Below the pieces are notes generated by a model, which was not told the origin of the DNA, did no database searches, and was given only the letters and a program-made list of their open reading frames with translations. The position numbers and the translations under genes were made by a program. Below are positions 16,394-29,864 of a stretch of 64,000 nt of DNA, one piece after another (position 1 is the first letter of the stretch; each line of letters begins with the position of its first letter). The stretch comes from Brevibacterium ravenspurgense (lineage in GTDB: Bacteria > Actinomycetota > Actinomycetes > Actinomycetales > Brevibacteriaceae), in NCBI RefSeq assembly GCF_001584615.1, contig NZ_LQQC01000002.1, positions 1-64,000 on the forward strand. Reading direction: 5' to 3'.

Positions 16394-17430
16394 AGCGCGC
16401 ACTCAGCCTGATGACGGCAGCCTTTGCGGGACTGGGGCTGCTGAGCGCGTGTGCCGGCGCGCCGCCGATTGCCCGGCCCGCGGTTCCGCAGTCGAGCGAA
16501 TACGCGAAGGCGCCGCTGCGTGCCGGCGATGGTTCGGCATTCATCACCGACTACACGAAGAAACTGCAGAAAGCGCTTGCTGATGACGGCAAAGGTCTGG
16601 ATGAAATTCAGGGCGGACCGATGCTCGACCGCACAAAAGCTGAAGTTCTCGTAGCGAAAGCCGAAAAGAAGAAACTCGGCACGGTCGGCTTCGACAAGGT
16701 GGTTGCAGGCGGGCCGAAGCAGTCGGAGTATCCGCTGTGGTTCTTTGCCTTCGCCAATGCTGACGATGCCGAATCCGGCACACAGGCTCTCCTGGTGACG
16801 CGTGAAGATGCCAACAGCGAATGGACAGTGCAGCAGGGACTTTTCATCGACCCCGAGCGTGTGCCGAACCTCGCACTGGAAGACGGCCAGGTTGCTGAGG
16901 CAGGCAAACAGTACGCCGTCGATTTCGGCAAGACCGTCACCGCGGTCAAGGACTACCTCAGCGGTGCGGGCAAATCCGGCGGCGGCGATTCGCTGGATGA
17001 CTTTGACCCCAGCGGCGACGGCTTCAAGGGCTACCGCGACTACGTTGACGAGTACGCGAAAGACACCAAATCGTTCAAGCGCGTTGAATCACGCTGCCAG
17101 CCGTACACGGAAATCGACTTCGAAAAGTACGCGGTGAAAGCTGAGGGCGGCGGTGCTGTTTCGATGGCGGAAATGCGGTGCACCATCACACTCGAGGTGC
17201 CTGACGACTTCAACTTCACACTCCCCAAACAGGTTTCCGCCATCACCACGGGGAAGAAGAACGGCAACCGCGTAGAAATCGAAGCGTCAATCCCGTTCCT
17301 CATTGAAACCAGCAAGGGCAAGACCAAGCTCACCAGCCCCGACTGGTTCCCACTGTCCGGCAAACAGAGCTCAGCAAAGGGCGGGGGTAAGGGCAAGGAC
17401 GAAGGCAAGAGCAAGGACTCCGGCGACTGA
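16390..17430 (+). CDS. lipoprotein, paralogue of the C-terminal half of the 12959 gene
   Basis: A 346-residue exported protein with a type II signal peptide ending LLSAC (C21). The mature part has EYPLWFFAFAN and a QALLVTREDANSEWTV strand set that parallels the segment around LVMLSQQDPRSPYRLWAL of the fused gene. FGKTVTAVKDYL parallels PKQTVENYAEKL. The C-terminus is Lys/Gly-rich (KGGGKGKDEGKSKD). Translationally coupled to the membrane protein upstream, so the two probably form one complex at the membrane. No enzymatic motif. Confidence 0.75.
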   Translation: MKRALSLMTAAFAGLGLLSACAGAPPIARPAVPQSSEYAKAPLRAGDGSAFITDYTKKLQKALADDGKGLDEIQGGPMLDRTKAEVLVAKAEKKKLGTVGFDKVVAGGPKQSEYPLWFFAFANADDAESGTQALLVTREDANSEWTVQQGLFIDPERVPNLALEDGQVAEAGKQYAVDFGKTVTAVKDYLSGAGKSGGGDSLDDFDPSGDGFKGYRDYVDEYAKDTKSFKRVESRCQPYTEIDFEKYAVKAEGGGAVSMAEMRCTITLEVPDDFNFTLPKQVSAITTGKKNGNRVEIEASIPFLIETSKGKTKLTSPDWFPLSGKQSSAKGGGKGKDEGKSKDSGD

Positions 17431-17508
17431 GCCGCGCCGCTGGCCTGGGTTGGCTCGGGCTGGTTTTGGCGGTCGGGGCGCGCCCTTGAAGCTGGTTACC
17501 ACCGGGTA

Positions 17509-17614
17509 GCAACAAAAACTCCCGTTAGCAGTTACGGCTAAAGCGCAGATTCCGGCTAAGGGGTGTCTCGGTGCGGCTAAGGCGTGGATTTGTTGCTAAC
17601 GGGTGTTTTTGTTG
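17509..17614 (+). repeat. dispersed intergenic repeat, copy 1
   Basis: A 106-bp element bounded by near-inverted ends (GCAACAAAAACTCCCGTTAG and CTAACGGGTGTTTTTGTTG). Inside are two related units, CGGCTAAAGCGCAGATTCCG and CGGCTAAGGCGTGGATT. It is almost identical for 60 bases to the reverse complement of the copy at 58530. It sits between convergent genes; its outer arm followed by TTTTTGTTG could also terminate transcription. Confidence 0.75.
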
Positions 17615-17620
17615 GGGGAT

Positions 17621-17758
17621 TGGCTGGCCGAGGTGCCGGCTGACTGGCCGAGGTCGCTTCTGGGGCCGAGCTGCCGGCTGACTGGCCGAGGTCTCTTCTG
17701 GGGTCGAGGTGCCGGCTGACTGGCCGAGGTCTCTTCTGGGGTCGAGGTGCCTTCTGGC
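17621..17758 (+). repeat. 38-bp tandem repeat, about 3.5 units
   Basis: TGCCGGCTGACTGGCCGAGG recurs at 17634, 17672 and 17710, exactly 38 bases apart, with partial units at both ends. Units contain GGTCTCTTCTGGGGTCGAGG. The units abut without unique spacers, so this is not a CRISPR array. The 341-base gap 17431-17771 holds only this array and the dispersed repeat. Confidence 0.8.
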
Positions 17759-17771
17759 CGGGCCCGCCGGC

Positions 17772-18236
17772 TTAAGTCCCGTACTGCTGGGCTATGCGGT
17801 CTACGCGGATCAGCCACAGCAGGCCGAGTATCGGCAGCACCAGCGGAACGAAGCCGTAGCCGATGCCGAAGCCTGACCACACGGTGGCTTCGGGGAAGAG
17901 CTCCGGCTTAACAAGGCTGAAAATGCCGACGGCAATAACTCCGACAAGTTCGATGAGCACCGAAACGACAGCAATCCGGTGGGCTGTGCGGTTGGCGATC
18001 GCCAGGCAGACCGTCGCAACGATGTAGACGACAGCCGAAAACGCCGACAGGCCGTAGGCCAGCGGCGCACGGTCGAAGTGTGACACGAACTGGTAACCGG
18101 CCCTCGCGGATGCCGACAGCGCAAAGATGCCGTACACCGCGGTCAGGGCGCGCCCCGGCCCGGAGTGCATTGCAGAGTATGCGTGCGGCTTGGCGCCGGA
18201 AACTCCAGAGTTGTCAGCGTTTGCGTTCGTGTTCAC
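17772..18236 (-). CDS. four-helix membrane protein, unknown
   Basis: A 154-residue integral membrane protein with a polar N-terminal segment (to about residue 27) and four hydrophobic helices: ALTAVYGIFALSASARAG, LSAFSAVVYIVATVCLAIA, IAVVSVLIELVGVIAVGIF and GFVPLVLPILGLLWLI. The GTG start at 18236 overlaps the upstream stop as GTGA, so it is coupled to the small membrane protein before it. Genes of this kind often sit divergent from the cysteine desulfurase in actinobacteria. No function can be assigned. Confidence 0.7.
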   Translation of the reverse strand: MNTNANADNSGVSGAKPHAYSAMHSGPGRALTAVYGIFALSASARAGYQFVSHFDRAPLAYGLSAFSAVVYIVATVCLAIANRTAHRIAVVSVLIELVGVIAVGIFSLVKPELFPEATVWSGFGIGYGFVPLVLPILGLLWLIRVDRIAQQYGT

Positions 18237-18580
18237 AGCCAGATCTGGTCCATTCGAATAATCATGACGATGACGGTGGCGCCGGCTGCGGCCAGCACCC
18301 ACGGGCCCCATTTGCTGGGCTCAATGTATCCCCACACCGCGGCTATCGGCACGAGGATGATTGCGGTCAGCACGTACCCGAAGAACAGCAGCGGGTCGGC
18401 GTTTGTCTGCCCGAAAAGCACAATGCTGGTGACCAGCTGAACGATCAGCAGCAGTAGCACTGCACCTGCCCACCAGATCATTGCGATCGGTGCCGGACGG
18501 TTTCGCAGGGCCTGGATGGTGCCCCACAGGGCAAGCAGCCCGGCGGCCGCATATTGGGCATAGGTCAGGAACGCAATCAC
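18233..18580 (-). CDS. four-helix small membrane protein, unknown
   Basis: A 115-residue hydrophobic protein with four predicted helices (YAQYAAAGLLALWGTIQAL, IAMIWWAGAVLLLLIVQLV, LLFFGYVLTAIILVPIAAVWGY and GPWVLAAAGATVIVMII). The GTG start at 18580 lies seven bases after a TACACT -10 box, so the transcript is probably leaderless. First gene of a two-gene unit divergent from the cysteine desulfurase. Function unknown. Confidence 0.7.
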   Translation of the reverse strand: MIAFLTYAQYAAAGLLALWGTIQALRNRPAPIAMIWWAGAVLLLLIVQLVTSIVLFGQTNADPLLFFGYVLTAIILVPIAAVWGYIEPSKWGPWVLAAAGATVIVMIIRMDQIWL

Positions 18581-18587
18581 GCCTTAG

Positions 18588-18593
18588 AGTGTA
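18588..18593 (-). promoter_or_regulatory. -10 box, leaderless, membrane-protein pair
   Basis: On the minus strand TACACT is followed by seven bases and GTG at 18580. It is back to back with the +strand -10 box at 18607. Confidence 0.5.
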
Positions 18594-18606
18594 TCGCCGC
18601 GGTCGT

Positions 18607-18612
18607 TAGACT
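18607..18612 (+). promoter_or_regulatory. -10 box, leaderless, cysteine desulfurase
   Basis: TAGACT, six bases, then GTG at 18619. The same TAGACT-N6-start arrangement occurs before ilvD. Confidence 0.55.
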
Positions 18613-18618
18613 CGGTGT

Positions 18619-19848
18619 GTGCGTTCCTATTTCGACTATGCAGCGACATCGCCCATGCGCCCCACCGCGCTGAAGGCCTACACCGACGAACTGCAGAAAA
18701 TCGGCAACCCATCGGCCCTGCATTCGCTGGGCCAGCAGTCGCGCCTGCGCCTGGAGGATTCGCGCGAGGTGCTGGCTGGGGCGGTCGGCGCGTCGACCCC
18801 GGCCGAGGTGGTGCTCACCTCAGGCGGCACAGAAGCCGACAACCTGGCCATCAAGGGTCTGTTCTGGCACCGCAACGGTGTGCCGGCCGAAGGCGCGGGC
18901 ACGCCAACACCCGCCCCTGAACTGTCGCACCCGATTATCATCACCACCCCGATTGAGCACAACGCCGTCCTCGACACCGCCGGCTGGCTTGAAACCCAAG
19001 GCGCGCAGGTGCTTCTGGTCGACGTTGACACCGACGGCGTCATCAAACTCGACCACCTGGAGGAGCTGCTGCGCGACCACGGCGACCGCACGGCCCTCGT
19101 GTCGATCATGTACGCCAACAACGAAATCGGCACCGTCCAGCCGATCAAGGAAGCGGCAACACTCGCCAAGGCCGCGGGCGTACCCATCCACACCGACGCA
19201 GTGCAGGCATTCGGACAGCTGCCGCTGAACTTCGCCGACCTGGGTGTTGACGCAATGACGGTCACCGCCCACAAGATCGGCGGCCCCGTGGGCATCGGCG
19301 CTCTCATCCTGTCGCGCGACATCAAGGCGGTCCCCGTTCTGCACGGTGGTGGCCAGGAGCGCTCGCTGCGTTCGGGCACCCTTGATGTTGCCGGAGCTGC
19401 CGCTTTTGCCGCCGCCGCACAGGAGGCAACGGGGGACATAGCTCACGAGGCGCCGCGCCTGTCTGGTCTGCGTGACCGGCTGATCGCCGGTATCGAGCAG
19501 GGGGTCCCGGATGCTCACCTGTCAGGTCACCGTGAGGACCGGCTGCCAGGCAACGTCCACTTCGCTTTCCCCGGAGCGGAAGCCGATTCCCTCCTGTTCC
19601 TGCTCGACGCGGCCGGGTTTGCCACCTCGGCTGGTTCGGCCTGCAGCGCCGGTGTCAACCGGCCCAGCCACGTACTCCTGGCCTGTGGACGCAGCGAAGA
19701 CGAGGCACGCTCATCCCAGCGGTTCACACTGGGCCACGGAACAACAGAAGAAGAAGTCGACAAGCTCATCGAAGCCCTGCCCGGTGTTGTCGAGCAGGCA
19801 CGCAAAGCCGGCATGAACTCCGCCTACGACTGGAGCCAAGCCGACTGA
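18619..19848 (+). CDS. cysteine desulfurase (IscS/NifS type)
   Basis: A 409-residue PLP enzyme that converts cysteine to alanine and passes the persulfide sulfur to acceptors. The N-terminal YFDYAATSP is typical. The PLP lysine lies in TVTAHKIGGP, the substrate-binding region in GGGQERSLRSGT, and the catalytic cysteine in TSAGSACSAG. It is directly upstream of mnmA, so supplying sulfur for tRNA 2-thiouridine is its likely main job here. The GTG start has no ribosome site but follows a -10 box at leaderless spacing. Confidence 0.94.
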   Translation: MRSYFDYAATSPMRPTALKAYTDELQKIGNPSALHSLGQQSRLRLEDSREVLAGAVGASTPAEVVLTSGGTEADNLAIKGLFWHRNGVPAEGAGTPTPAPELSHPIIITTPIEHNAVLDTAGWLETQGAQVLLVDVDTDGVIKLDHLEELLRDHGDRTALVSIMYANNEIGTVQPIKEAATLAKAAGVPIHTDAVQAFGQLPLNFADLGVDAMTVTAHKIGGPVGIGALILSRDIKAVPVLHGGGQERSLRSGTLDVAGAAAFAAAAQEATGDIAHEAPRLSGLRDRLIAGIEQGVPDAHLSGHREDRLPGNVHFAFPGAEADSLLFLLDAAGFATSAGSACSAGVNRPSHVLLACGRSEDEARSSQRFTLGHGTTEEEVDKLIEALPGVVEQARKAGMNSAYDWSQAD

Positions 19849-19862
19849 GCCGCAGTTCGGAA

Positions 19863-19868
19863 TAGAAT
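19863..19868 (+). promoter_or_regulatory. candidate -10 box of mnmA
   Basis: TAGAAT lies 99 bases before the mnmA start; the leader between contains short CAGCAG/CTGTCACAG repeats that could fold. Confidence 0.35.
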
Positions 19869-19966
19869 CAATGGCCCAAACGCTGTAACAGCAGAGCTCT
19901 GTCACAGCAGGGCGCTGTAAGAACGCGGGCGCTTTCAGCGCCAGCAGCCCAATCGAAGGAGGGACC

Positions 19967-21121
19967 GTGAAGGTACTGGCAGCCATGTCAGGCGGTGTGG
20001 ACTCAGCCGTCGCCGCCGCACGAGCCAAAGACGCCGGACACGAAGTCGTCGGCGTGCACTTGGCGCTGTCGCGTATGCCCGGAACCCTGCGCACGGGGTC
20101 GCGCGGCTGCTGCACCATCGAAGACTCCCGCGATGCGGCCCGTGTGGCCGGCATGCTCGACATCCCGTTCTACGTGTGGGATTTCTCCGAACGCTTCAAA
20201 GAAGACATCGTCGATGACTTCATCGCCGAATACTCCCAGGGGCGCACCCCCAACCCGTGTATGCGCTGCAATGAGCGCATCAAGTTCGCAGCCCTGCTCG
20301 ACCGTGCGCTCGCCCTGGGCTTCGACGCGATTGCCACCGGCCACTACGCAGAAATCCAGTGGGTCGACGGCCACCCGCAGCTGCACCGCGGTCAGGACAT
20401 GAACAAAGACCAGTCCTATGTGCTGGGCGTGCTGACAGAAGAGCAGCTGCGGCACTGCTATTTCCCCATCGGCGCCAGTGCCGCTAAGGCCGATGTTCGC
20501 GCTGAAGCTGCTGAACGCGGCTTCCCCGTGGCGAACAAACCGGACTCCTACGACATCTGCTTCATCCCCGACGGCAACACAAAAGCCTGGCTGGCAGACA
20601 AGATCCCCATGCGCCCCGGCCTCATCAAAGACAAAGAGGGCGAAGTGCTGGGCGAACACGACGGCGCACAGTCGTACACCATCGGCCAGCGCAAGGGTCT
20701 GGGAATCGACAAGCCGACCGCCGACGGCAAACCCCGCTACGTGGTCGACGTCGACACCCGCACGAACACCGTCACGGTGGGCCAGAGGCCGGACCTTTCC
20801 ATCACTCGCTTAACGGGCATCCGCACCACGTGGTGCGGTCAGCCGCCGGAAGGTGCCGGCAGCTCCGAAGATCAGGCCATGGAATGCGAAGTGCAGATCC
20901 GCGCCCACGCTGAACCGGTACCGGCCCGCATGTGGATGGGCGAATATCTGCCGGATCCGCCGGAAACCGAATTCAACGTTCCGCAGGCTCGGCCTGCCGG
21001 ACAGCTGATGCACATCAGCGTCGACGAACCCCTAAGCGGTGTCGCACCCGGCCAGACGATGGTCGTCTACGACGGCACCCGGGTGCTCGGCCAGGCCACG
21101 ATCGACCGCACGGCAGCCTGA
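19967..21121 (+). CDS. mnmA: tRNA 2-thiouridine(34) synthase MnmA
   Basis: A 384-residue ATP-dependent enzyme that thiolates U34 of tRNA-Lys, -Glu and -Gln. The PP-loop is [11 protein letters not shown] at the N-terminus. The two catalytic cysteines are in NPCMRCN (about residue 104) and [10 protein letters not shown] (about 200). The C-terminal beta-barrel domains follow. AAGGAGGG precedes the GTG start. Neighbouring cysteine desulfurase provides the sulfur. The actinobacterial tail is slightly longer than the 360-370 residues usual in other phyla. Confidence 0.94.
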   Translation: MKVLAAMSGGVDSAVAAARAKDAGHEVVGVHLALSRMPGTLRTGSRGCCTIEDSRDAARVAGMLDIPFYVWDFSERFKEDIVDDFIAEYSQGRTPNPCMRCNERIKFAALLDRALALGFDAIATGHYAEIQWVDGHPQLHRGQDMNKDQSYVLGVLTEEQLRHCYFPIGASAAKADVRAEAAERGFPVANKPDSYDICFIPDGNTKAWLADKIPMRPGLIKDKEGEVLGEHDGAQSYTIGQRKGLGIDKPTADGKPRYVVDVDTRTNTVTVGQRPDLSITRLTGIRTTWCGQPPEGAGSSEDQAMECEVQIRAHAEPVPARMWMGEYLPDPPETEFNVPQARPAGQLMHISVDEPLSGVAPGQTMVVYDGTRVLGQATIDRTAA

Positions 21122-21122
21122 C

Positions 21123-23230
21123 ATGACCGGCCAGTCTGCATCACACAGTTCGCTGCCTGGGCCGAAAGCCGGCTCGCCGTTCACTTCGCCCATCACCGCC
21201 GAACTGGCGGCGGCTGGCACCAGGCCCATAGACCGTGCACGCTTTGCCGCAGGCGGTGTGCTGTTCTCCCAGCGCAGAGCAGGCCAGCAGGGTGTCGGCA
21301 TTTTCTTTCGCGAAGGCGACGGCGAGCCTCAGGACATCCTGCCGGAGAACCTGACGGCAGGGTCGCGTGTTCACGAATACGGCGGCGGCGCGTGGGACTG
21401 TGCGGCAGACGGCACGATAGTGTTCGTCGACCGGGTTTCACAGCGCCTCTACACCGTCACCCCGAGCACAGCCCCACAGGCGCTGACGGATGACTCCGAC
21501 GGCAGTGTGCTCTTCGGTGACATCACGGTCGCCCGCGGTTCCTCGGCAAAGCCGGCCGGCACCTCGTCAGCCCCTGTTTTCACCGCGGTACGTGAATTCC
21601 GCGGCGCGCACCCGCACGACGTTGTTCGGGACATTGTCCTCATTGACCCCAGCGCAGACACCCCGGTGCGCTCGCTTTTCCCCGCGGACTGGACGGGGGA
21701 GGACCGCCCGCACTTTGTGGCCTATCCGCGGCTGTCCCCGGATGCCAAGCACCTGGCGTTCATCGGCTGGGACCACCCGGATATGCCGTGGGATGCCACC
21801 CGCCTGTGGCTGGCCGACATCGACCCGCAGACCCTCAAACCGCAGGGTCCGCCCGTGGCCATCCTGGGTGCAGAGAAGCGCCAATCGATTCTTCAGCCCG
21901 AATGGCTCAGCCGCTCCACACTGACGGTCAGCACTGACGCTCGCGGCTCGTGGGCCGTGGTGAGCGTGGATGTGCGCGTGTTTCGGGACCGTGCGCTCGG
22001 CACTCCCGGAACTCCCGAGGCGGAGGTCGCCTCTGTTCTTGACGACCCCGGTGAGATCGGAGGTCCTCTCTGGACGCTGGGTTCACGCTGGTACCTGCCG
22101 GTTCTTGACGGACAGCGGATCGTGGCGACCGCCGCACGCGACGGAATCACGACCCAGCGCACGGCAGCGCTTTTGTGGGCCGACAGCCGCCCCGACGACC
22201 AGGGCAGCAGTCCCGTGGATTTCGAAGCCGACATCGACTGGGCTGAAATCGAAGACTTCCGCGACACGACAGCCCTCATCCGCGCCGGCGGGCGCAACCG
22301 GGTCGATGGGCTCTACACCTTCGACATCGCATCCGGTGAGCTCGAACCGGTGGCCCTGTCGATCGTGCTGCCGGAGAGCTGGTCGACTATCGCCGAATAC
22401 CTGCCGCGGGCCGAAGCGCGCGAATACTCCGGCATCCAAGCCGTCTGGTACCCGCCGCGCAGACCGGGCAGTGCAGCGGAAGCCGACCTCCACCTCGGCG
22501 GCGGTGCTGAACAGGCTCCACCGTGTGTGGCGTTTGTACACGGCGGCCCGACCTCGCGCGTGGTGCCGCGGGTGACGCTGCACCACGCGTACTTCACGTC
22601 CCGAGGGATTGCAGTCATCGACGTCAACTACCGCGGCTCGACCGGAATGGGACGGCAGTACAGGGAAGCGCTCAAGGGCCAGTGGGGCGTGCTTGACGTT
22701 GCCGACACCGTGACTGTCGCCCAGGGCTTGGCCGAAGACGGCCTCATCGACCCTGACCGCGTGGCCATCAGCGGCGGTTCCGCCGGCGGCCTGACGGTGC
22801 TGCAAGCGCTGACTACAACAGACGTGTTTGCCTGCGGAAGCTCGTATTACGGGGTTGTGGACCTGCGTTCGCTTGCCGAAGACACCCACGACTTCGAATC
22901 CCGCTACCTGGATGGGCTCGTGGGCGGTGGGGATCCCGAAACGCTGCGGAAAGCATCGCCGCTGGACCACCTTGAGGACATCAGCGCACCCGTAGCCGTG
23001 TTCCAGGGCGAAAAAGACGCCGTCGTCCCGCCGAACCAAGCGCGCGCACTCATCGACGCACTGGAAAAGGCGAACCTGCCCTACGCCGCACGATTCTTCC
23101 CCAATGAAGCACACGGCTTCAGCGACCCCAAGGCCATCCGCACCTCGCTGGAAGAAGAACTGAGCTTCTACGGCCGCATCATGGGCTTCCCCGTTGACGT
23201 CCCGCCGGTGCAGCTGCGAGGACGCGGCAG

Positions 23231-23234
<4 letters not shown>
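21123..23234 (+). CDS. prolyl oligopeptidase (S9) family peptidase
   Basis: A 703-residue serine peptidase. An N-terminal beta-propeller-like region (about 30-430) precedes an alpha/beta hydrolase domain with the nucleophile in ISGGSAGG, the acid in GEKDAVVPP and the histidine in NEAHGFSDP. GGPTSRVVPRV and DVNYRGSTGMGRQYREAL are typical of acylaminoacyl-peptidase-like S9C enzymes. No signal peptide is seen, so it should be cytosolic. The ATG at 21123 lies two bases after the mnmA stop, and the end overlaps the next gene, so it is in the mnmA operon. Confidence 0.9.
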
Positions 23235-26496
<3,262 letters not shown>

Positions 26497-26507
26497 GTCA
26501 GCGGAAG

Positions 26508-26513
26508 TACAAT
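26508..26513 (+). promoter_or_regulatory. candidate -10 box of gatCAB
   Basis: TACAAT lies 35 bases before the gatC start in the 52-base gap after ligA. Confidence 0.35.
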
Positions 26514-26548
26514 CAGACCAGCAGTTATATCAAGCAGAAAGGGTGACG

Positions 26549-26854
26549 ATGTCGGAGGAATCCGCAATCACATCCGACCAGATTGCGCACTTGGCGCAGC
26601 TGTCGCGCATCGCCATGAGCGATGAAGAACTCACAGGACTCGCTGACGACCTCGGCACCATTATCGAGGCCGTCGCCCAGGTCAAGGAAGCAGTAGGGGA
26701 AGACACCCCGGCCACCAGCCACCCCATCCCGCTGACCAACGTCCTGCGCCCCGACGTCGTGGGCCCTGTGCTCACCCCCGAACAGGCTCTCTCCGGCGCT
26801 CCCGCGCAGGAAGACAGCAAGTTCCTCGTACCGCAGATTCTGGGGGAGGACTGA
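26549..26854 (+). CDS. gatC: Asp-tRNA(Asn)/Glu-tRNA(Gln) amidotransferase subunit C
   Basis: A 101-residue subunit that wraps around GatA and stabilises the complex. [21 protein letters not shown] and the conserved TNVLRPD are characteristic. AGAAAGG stands six bases before the ATG at 26549; a GTG two codons upstream is too close to it. It is followed after one base by gatA. Confidence 0.95.
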   Translation: MSEESAITSDQIAHLAQLSRIAMSDEELTGLADDLGTIIEAVAQVKEAVGEDTPATSHPIPLTNVLRPDVVGPVLTPEQALSGAPAQEDSKFLVPQILGED

Positions 26855-26855
26855 C

Positions 26856-28376
26856 ATGGCCGATCTGACTCAGCTTTCCGCACTTGACCTCGCTGATGGC
26901 CTCAAGGCCGGCGAATACAGCTCGACCGAAGTGACCCAGGCTCACCTTGACCGCATCGAAGCTGTCGAACCGCAGGTCAAGTCCTTCGTCACCGTCACCG
27001 CCGACACCGCTCTGGCAGCAGCGGCCGATGTTGACCGTCGCCGTGCGGCAGGCGAGGACCTCCCGCTGCTGGCCGGTGTGCCCGTCACCCACAAGGACCT
27101 CGTGGCTACGGAAGGCATCCGCACCACGGCATCCTCGAAGATGCTCGAAGACTGGGTGCCGCCGTACTCCGCCACCGTCTACGAAAAGACGAAGGCCGCC
27201 GGCATGCCCATGCTCGGCAAGACCAACCTCGACGAATTCGCCATGGGCCAGTCCACCGAACACTCGGCGTTCGGCCCCACCCGCAACCCGTGGAACCTCG
27301 ACCGGATCCCCGGCGGTTCCTCCGGTGGTGCGCTCGCCTCACTGGCCGCATTCCAGACGCCCCTGGCACTCGGCACCGACACAGGCGGGTCCATCCGCCA
27401 GCCTGCTGCCCTCACCGGCACCGTCGGCATGAAGCCCACCTACGGTTCGGTTTCCCGCTACGGCATCATCGCCATGGCAAGCTCCCTGGACACCGTGAGC
27501 CCGTCGGCCCGCACGGTTGCCGACACCGCGGCCTTCCACCAGATGCTCGCCGGCCACGACCCGCTGGACTCGACGTCCCTGCCGGACGAAGTCCCGGACT
27601 TCCTCGCAGCTGTCAAACGCGGTGCTGAAGAAGGACTGAAGGGCAAGCGCCTGGGCGTTATCCGCCAGCTGCTCAGCGACGACACCTCAGAGGCTGTGCG
27701 CGCTCAGTTCCAGGCCGCCGCCCACGAAGCCCAGAAGCAGGGTGCAGAGATCGTCGAAATCGACGTGCCCAGCCTCGGCTACGCGGTGCAGGCCTACTAC
27801 ATCCTCATGTCGTCGGAAGTTTCGTCGAACCTGGCCCGCTACGACGGCATGCGCTTCGGCCTGCGCGTCGAGCCCGAAGAAGGCCCCGTCACCGCCGAAA
27901 CCGTGATGGCCGCCACCCGTGCAGCCGGCTTCGGCAAGGAAGTCAAGCGCCGCATCATCATGGGCACCTACGCCCTGTCGGCAGGGTTCTTCGACGCGTT
28001 CTACGGCTCAGCCCAGAAGGTGCGCACCCTCATTCAGCGCGACTTCGCCCAGGCCTTCGAACAGGTCGATGCGCTCATCGCGCCCACCACGCCGACCACC
28101 GCGTGGGAATTCGGTGCGGAAGACCGCCTGAGCCCCATGGAGATCTACCTGTCAGACGTCACCACGATCCCCGCGAACCTCGCGGGCATCCCCGCCATGA
28201 GCCTGCCCGCCGGCCTGGCAGACGACGGCCTGCCCGTCGGCCTGCAGCTGCTGGCACCGGCCAGGGCCGATGAGCGTCTGTACCACATCGGTTCGGGCTT
28301 CGAAGCCGCGCTGAACGCAGCTCGCGGCGGCAGTGTGCTCGACAACATCCCCGCACTCGCAGCGGACAAGAACTGA
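26856..28376 (+). CDS. gatA: Asp-tRNA(Asn)/Glu-tRNA(Gln) amidotransferase subunit A
   Basis: A 506-residue amidase that releases ammonia from glutamine for transamidation of mischarged tRNA. The Ser-cisSer-Lys triad is visible: lysine in PVTHKDLV, the cis-serine and nucleophile in RIPGGSSGG and [13 protein letters not shown]. The family usually has VAIKD where this protein has VTHKD, a small change next to the catalytic lysine. Its gene sits between gatC and gatB. Confidence 0.96.
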   Translation: MADLTQLSALDLADGLKAGEYSSTEVTQAHLDRIEAVEPQVKSFVTVTADTALAAAADVDRRRAAGEDLPLLAGVPVTHKDLVATEGIRTTASSKMLEDWVPPYSATVYEKTKAAGMPMLGKTNLDEFAMGQSTEHSAFGPTRNPWNLDRIPGGSSGGALASLAAFQTPLALGTDTGGSIRQPAALTGTVGMKPTYGSVSRYGIIAMASSLDTVSPSARTVADTAAFHQMLAGHDPLDSTSLPDEVPDFLAAVKRGAEEGLKGKRLGVIRQLLSDDTSEAVRAQFQAAAHEAQKQGAEIVEIDVPSLGYAVQAYYILMSSEVSSNLARYDGMRFGLRVEPEEGPVTAETVMAATRAAGFGKEVKRRIIMGTYALSAGFFDAFYGSAQKVRTLIQRDFAQAFEQVDALIAPTTPTTAWEFGAEDRLSPMEIYLSDVTTIPANLAGIPAMSLPAGLADDGLPVGLQLLAPARADERLYHIGSGFEAALNAARGGSVLDNIPALAADKN

Positions 28377-28387
28377 GGAGCGGAAAC

Positions 28388-29863
28388 ATGAACTACGAAG
28401 AAGCCGTATCCAAATACGATCCGGTCCTCGGCATCGAAGTCCACGTTGAACTCGGCACCGAGACCAAAATGTTCGACGCCGCCCCCAACACCTTCGGCGG
28501 CACCGCAAACGCCAACGTGACCCCCACCTCGCTCGGCCTTCCCGGATCGCTCCCGGTGGTCAACGAAAAGGGCGTCGAATCGGCCATCAAGATCGGCCTG
28601 GCACTGGGGTGCGAGATCGCCGAATCGTGCCGTTTTGCGCGCAAGAACTACTTCTACCCGGACCTTGCGAAGAACTTCCAGACCTCGCAGTCTGACGAAC
28701 CGATCGCCTACGACGGTTCGGTCGAAGTTGAACTCGAAGACGGCGAAATCGTCACGGTCCCGGTTGAGCGCGCCCACATGGAAGAAGACGCCGGCAAGAA
28801 CACCCATGTGGGCGGTTCCGGCCGTATCCAGGGTGCCGAATACTCGCTGGTCGACTACAACCGTGCGGGTGTTCCGCTGGTCGAAATCGTCACCCGTCCC
28901 ATCGAGGGCACCGGCGCACGCGCACCGGAAGTCGCAGCCGCCTACGTGCGCACACTGCGTGACATCTTCCGCGCCCTCGGAGTGTCCGAAGCTCGCATGG
29001 AGCAGGGCAACGTGCGCGCCGACATCAACGTGTCGCTGCGCAAGTCGCCGGATGCGCCACTGGGCACGCGCACCGAAACCAAGAACGTCAACTCGTTCCG
29101 CTCGATTGAGCGTGCGGTGCGCTACGAGATCGTCCGCCAGGCCGAACTGCTTGATGCCGGCGAATCAATCCTGCAGGAAACCCGCCACTTCCACGACGAA
29201 ACCGGTGAAACCTCGCCCGGTCGCGAAAAGTCGGATTCCGATGACTACCGCTACTTCCCGGAACCGGACCTCGTGCCGGTTGTACCGTCGCGCGAATGGG
29301 TTGAACAGCTGCGCGCCGAACAGCCCGAACTGCCCACGGCAAAGCGTCGTCGTCTCATTGGCGAATGGGGCTTTTCCGACCTCGAAATGCGCGATGTCAT
29401 CAACGCCGGTCTGCTCGAAACGATCGAAGCGACCGTCGCCGCCGGTGCCAAGCCGCAGGGTGCGCGCAAATGGTGGACCGGTGAAATCGCCCGCCAGGCC
29501 AAGCAGCAGGACGTCGAACCGGAAACCCTCGTGGCTCCGGCTCAGGTTGCCGAACTCGAAAAGCTCATCGCCGACGGCAAGCTGAACGACAAGCTGGCCC
29601 GCAAGGTCCTCGACGGCGTCATTGCCGGTGAGGGTGACCCGCAGGCGGTTATGGAGGCCAAGGGCCTGGAAATCGTCAAGGACGATGGTGCGCTCGAAGC
29701 TGCCGTGGACGCCGCAATTGCCGACAACCCTGATGTTGTCGAGCGCATCAAGGGCGGACACATGCAGGCCATCGGCGCCCTCATGGGCCCCATTATGAAG
29801 GCCACCCGCGGGCAGGCTGACCCCAAGCAGGCACGCGAACTCATCATGAAGAAGATCGGCTGA
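28388..29863 (+). CDS. gatB: Asp-tRNA(Asn)/Glu-tRNA(Gln) amidotransferase subunit B
   Basis: A 491-residue subunit with the kinase-like activation domain that binds mischarged tRNA and [33 protein letters not shown] and [17 protein letters not shown] are family signatures. The C-terminal YqeY-like tail domain (about 340-491) contacts tRNA. GAGGAGCGG precedes the ATG. Confidence 0.96.
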   Translation: MNYEEAVSKYDPVLGIEVHVELGTETKMFDAAPNTFGGTANANVTPTSLGLPGSLPVVNEKGVESAIKIGLALGCEIAESCRFARKNYFYPDLAKNFQTSQSDEPIAYDGSVEVELEDGEIVTVPVERAHMEEDAGKNTHVGGSGRIQGAEYSLVDYNRAGVPLVEIVTRPIEGTGARAPEVAAAYVRTLRDIFRALGVSEARMEQGNVRADINVSLRKSPDAPLGTRTETKNVNSFRSIERAVRYEIVRQAELLDAGESILQETRHFHDETGETSPGREKSDSDDYRYFPEPDLVPVVPSREWVEQLRAEQPELPTAKRRRLIGEWGFSDLEMRDVINAGLLETIEATVAAGAKPQGARKWWTGEIARQAKQQDVEPETLVAPAQVAELEKLIADGKLNDKLARKVLDGVIAGEGDPQAVMEAKGLEIVKDDGALEAAVDAAIADNPDVVERIKGGHMQAIGALMGPIMKATRGQADPKQARELIMKKIG

Positions 29864-29864
29864 T

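Noticed and set aside
17621-17758. CRISPR array
   Set aside because: The 38-bp units are directly adjacent with no unique spacers, and no cas genes are present.
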